From JBNAVJ01 sp049700455 (GTDB lineage: Bacteria > Bacteroidota > Ignavibacteria > Tepidaquicellales > Tepidaquicellaceae), in the NCBI GenBank assembly GCA_049700455.1, contig JBNAVJ010000002.1:168667-232666 (forward strand): a DNA stretch of 64,000 nt. The letters are read 5' to 3'. Below are positions 62,362-64,000 of the stretch, piece by piece (positions within the stretch are counted from its first letter, which is position 1; each line of letters opens with the position of its first letter). A program made the translations under genes and the position numbers. Under the pieces are notes generated by a model. The model was not told where the DNA came from, ran no database searches, and saw only the letters and a program-made list of their open reading frames with translations.

Positions 62362-63828
62362 TTATCCTCTTAACATATAATTTGGAGCTTCTTTTGTAAT
62401 TTTAACATCGTGTGGATGAGATTCTCTCAAACCAGCATTTGTAATTTGCACGAATCTGGTTTTTCTCTTCATTTCGGCAACATTTTTTGCTCCACAGTAC
62501 CCCATAGCCGATCTCAGCCCTCCAACTATCTGGAATATGGTGTCTTTCAAAGGGCCCTTGTAGGGGACAATTCCTTCTATTCCCTCCGGTACAAGTTTTT
62601 TGACATCATCCTCAACATCCTGAAAATATCTATCCTTACTGCCTTCTTTCATTGCTTCAAGTGAACCCATTCCACGATAAACTTTATAACTTCGTCCTTC
62701 ATATAAAACTTTTTCACCGGGCGTTTCATCTGTGCCAGCAAGCATTCCACCTATCATTACAGAATCTGCACCAGCTGCAATTGCCTTCGGAATTTCTCCA
62801 GTTTGTTTAATACCTCCATCCGCAATAATTGGTATGCGATATCGTCTTGCTGCCTTTGAACATTCATATACAGCAGAAAGCTGTGGAATACCAACTCCAG
62901 CTACAACACGAGTTGTACATATCGAACCAGCTCCAATACCTACCTTAACAGCATCAACACCAGCCCTAATTAAATCAATCGTTCCCTCCGCAGTAGCAAC
63001 ATTACCCCCAATAACATCTACATCAAAATGCCTTTTTATCTCCCTGATTGTATCAAGAACCTTTTGATGATGTCCATGCGCAGTATCCACAACAATAACA
63101 TCAACTCCAAATTTAACAAGTTCTGCTACCCTTTCAATTGTATTCTTTGTAACACCAACAGCAGCTCCAACGCGCAACCTACCGAAATTGTCTTTACAGG
63201 CGTTCGGAAAACTCTTTCGCTTCTGAATATCTTTGAATGTTATGAGACCTTTTAGATAACCATTTTTATCAATAACTGGTAGTTTCTCTATACGATGTTT
63301 CTGAAGAATTCGTTCAGCTTCAACTAAACTTGTCCCTACTGGGGCTGTAATTAATCTTTCTTTGGTCATAACATCGCGTATCAAAACATTTTCATCAGGA
63401 TCAAATCTCAAATCCCGATTGGTTAGAATCCCTATCAAACGTCCTTTATCATCTACAATCGGAATCCCTGAAATACTATATTTTTGCATCACCTGGATAG
63501 CATCACGAATCTTCCTATCAGCAGTTAAAGTTACCGGTTTTAATATCATTCCACTTTCACTTCGCTTTACCTTATCAACCTCCGATGCCTGATTTGTTAT
63601 GCTCATATTTTTATGGATAATACCTATTCCTCCTTCCCGTGCCATAGCAATAGCCATCTCAGACTCTGTAACTGTATCCATTGCCGCTGAAATCAGAGGA
63701 ATATTAAGACGTATCGTTCGTGTAAGTTTGGTAGTAACATCTACTTCACGGGGTAGTACCTTAGATTTAGATGGCACAAGTAGAACATCATCAAATGTAA
63801 TAGCGGAACTAACAATTTTGTCTTTCAT
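62362..63828 (-). CDS. guaB: Inosine-5'-monophosphate dehydrogenase
   Basis: 488 residues from the ATG at 63828, where ITFDDVLLVPSKS homology starts and GAAGAG precedes; an upstream ATG at 63870 adds 14 poorly conserved residues. The catalytic loop is GIGAGSICTTRVVAGVG (about 298-314) with the active Cys. A CBS pair lies inside (about 95-210), and the flap region GMGSLEAM is present. It oxidises IMP to XMP, the committed step to GMP. Confidence 0.95.
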   Translation of the reverse strand: MKDKIVSSAITFDDVLLVPSKSKVLPREVDVTTKLTRTIRLNIPLISAAMDTVTESEMAIAMAREGGIGIIHKNMSITNQASEVDKVKRSESGMILKPVTLTADRKIRDAIQVMQKYSISGIPIVDDKGRLIGILTNRDLRFDPDENVLIRDVMTKERLITAPVGTSLVEAERILQKHRIEKLPVIDKNGYLKGLITFKDIQKRKSFPNACKDNFGRLRVGAAVGVTKNTIERVAELVKFGVDVIVVDTAHGHHQKVLDTIREIKRHFDVDVIGGNVATAEGTIDLIRAGVDAVKVGIGAGSICTTRVVAGVGIPQLSAVYECSKAARRYRIPIIADGGIKQTGEIPKAIAAGADSVMIGGMLAGTDETPGEKVLYEGRSYKVYRGMGSLEAMKEGSKDRYFQDVEDDVKKLVPEGIEGIVPYKGPLKDTIFQIVGGLRSAMGYCGAKNVAEMKRKTRFVQITNAGLRESHPHDVKITKEAPNYMLRG

Positions 63829-64000
63829 CAACTCTTCAATTAATTTTAGTAAGTTAACAAACTTTTCCAAAACAATAAATTACAAAATCCTGAAGCCAGA
63901 AAAACCTTTCTGTTACATTAGTATATTGGGCACAATAAAATTATGACTTTATTTTCCTGATTGTTGTTATTATTTTGTATTACATACGGGGAAAAGAAGT

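Noticed and set aside
1..64000. CRISPR array or phage genes
   Set aside because: No regularly spaced short repeats and no structural phage genes were seen.

Overview
This is an AT-rich bacterial window that looks like a member of the Bacteroidota/Ignavibacteriota side of the tree (Ignavibacterium/Melioribacter-like). The evidence is a PorV-family outer-membrane protein, a Bacteroidetes-type short omega subunit, FlgD-like C-terminal domains on a secreted lamin-tail protein, few strong Shine-Dalgarno sites, and the mix of beta-barrel proteins. The taxon is an inference from gene content; no rRNA is present. Almost everything is on the minus strand; the plus-strand exceptions are an HMCES/YedK-like gene, the porV-like gene, a GNAT acetyltransferase and a small secreted protein.

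Layout. 1-5.5 kb: surface polysaccharide genes (partial Wzy-like ligase, Wzz-like chain-length protein, Wza-like export protein, phosphomannomutase/phosphoglucomutase). 5.5-25 kb: housekeeping genes (B12-binding domain, maf, proS, glycerate dehydrogenase and kinase, transketolase N-half, plsY, dnaB, family-4 uracil-DNA glycosylase, coaBC, omega, gmk, yicC, LOG, SDR, tRNA-Arg(CCT), a DnaJ/CbpA-like gene, radC). 25.2-30.8 kb: a molybdopterin-cofactor operon (CMD-family gene, MOT1-like transporter, moaA, moaC, MOSC, moeA, mobA). Its leader contains what I read as a Moco/Tuco-family riboswitch followed by an intrinsic terminator, with a competing antiterminator pairing. The transporter is interrupted by an in-frame TAA and the first ORF has no normal start codon.

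30.9-34.9 kb: a small secreted protein, a porin and katG. 35.3-43.7 kb: an arsenic-resistance operon headed by arsR with a palindromic operator. It holds arsM (frameshifted), arsC, acr3, two CSC-motif permeases, CcdA and five small thioredoxin-fold proteins. At its far end are decayed copies of arsR and acr3, so the region has been rearranged. 43.8 kb: tRNA-Pro(GGG).

43.96-57.0 kb: an apparent genomic island bounded by perfect 165-bp direct repeats. Each repeat starts exactly in the tRNA-Pro anticodon and runs through the 5' half of the tRNA into its promoter region. The island carries decayed genes at its left edge, an alginate-export-like porin, a cation-efflux (CDF) protein and an FmdE-TauE-FmdE set divided from the next block by a TetR regulator with its own operator. 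It also carries a redox/transport block: DUF169, two half-size permeases, a cupin, a ProC-like dehydrogenase, a DGC-domain protein and an 8-heme membrane cytochrome. A second ArsR-like operator, matching the first in half-sites and spacing, sits at its right end. No integrase is visible. 57.2-64 kb: a membrane protein with TPRs, a lamin-tail secreted protein, a BI-1 family protein and guaB.

The most interesting items are the riboswitch/attenuator at 30.62-30.76 kb, the tRNA anticodon-loop island, and the possibly arsenic-linked redox cluster inside it.
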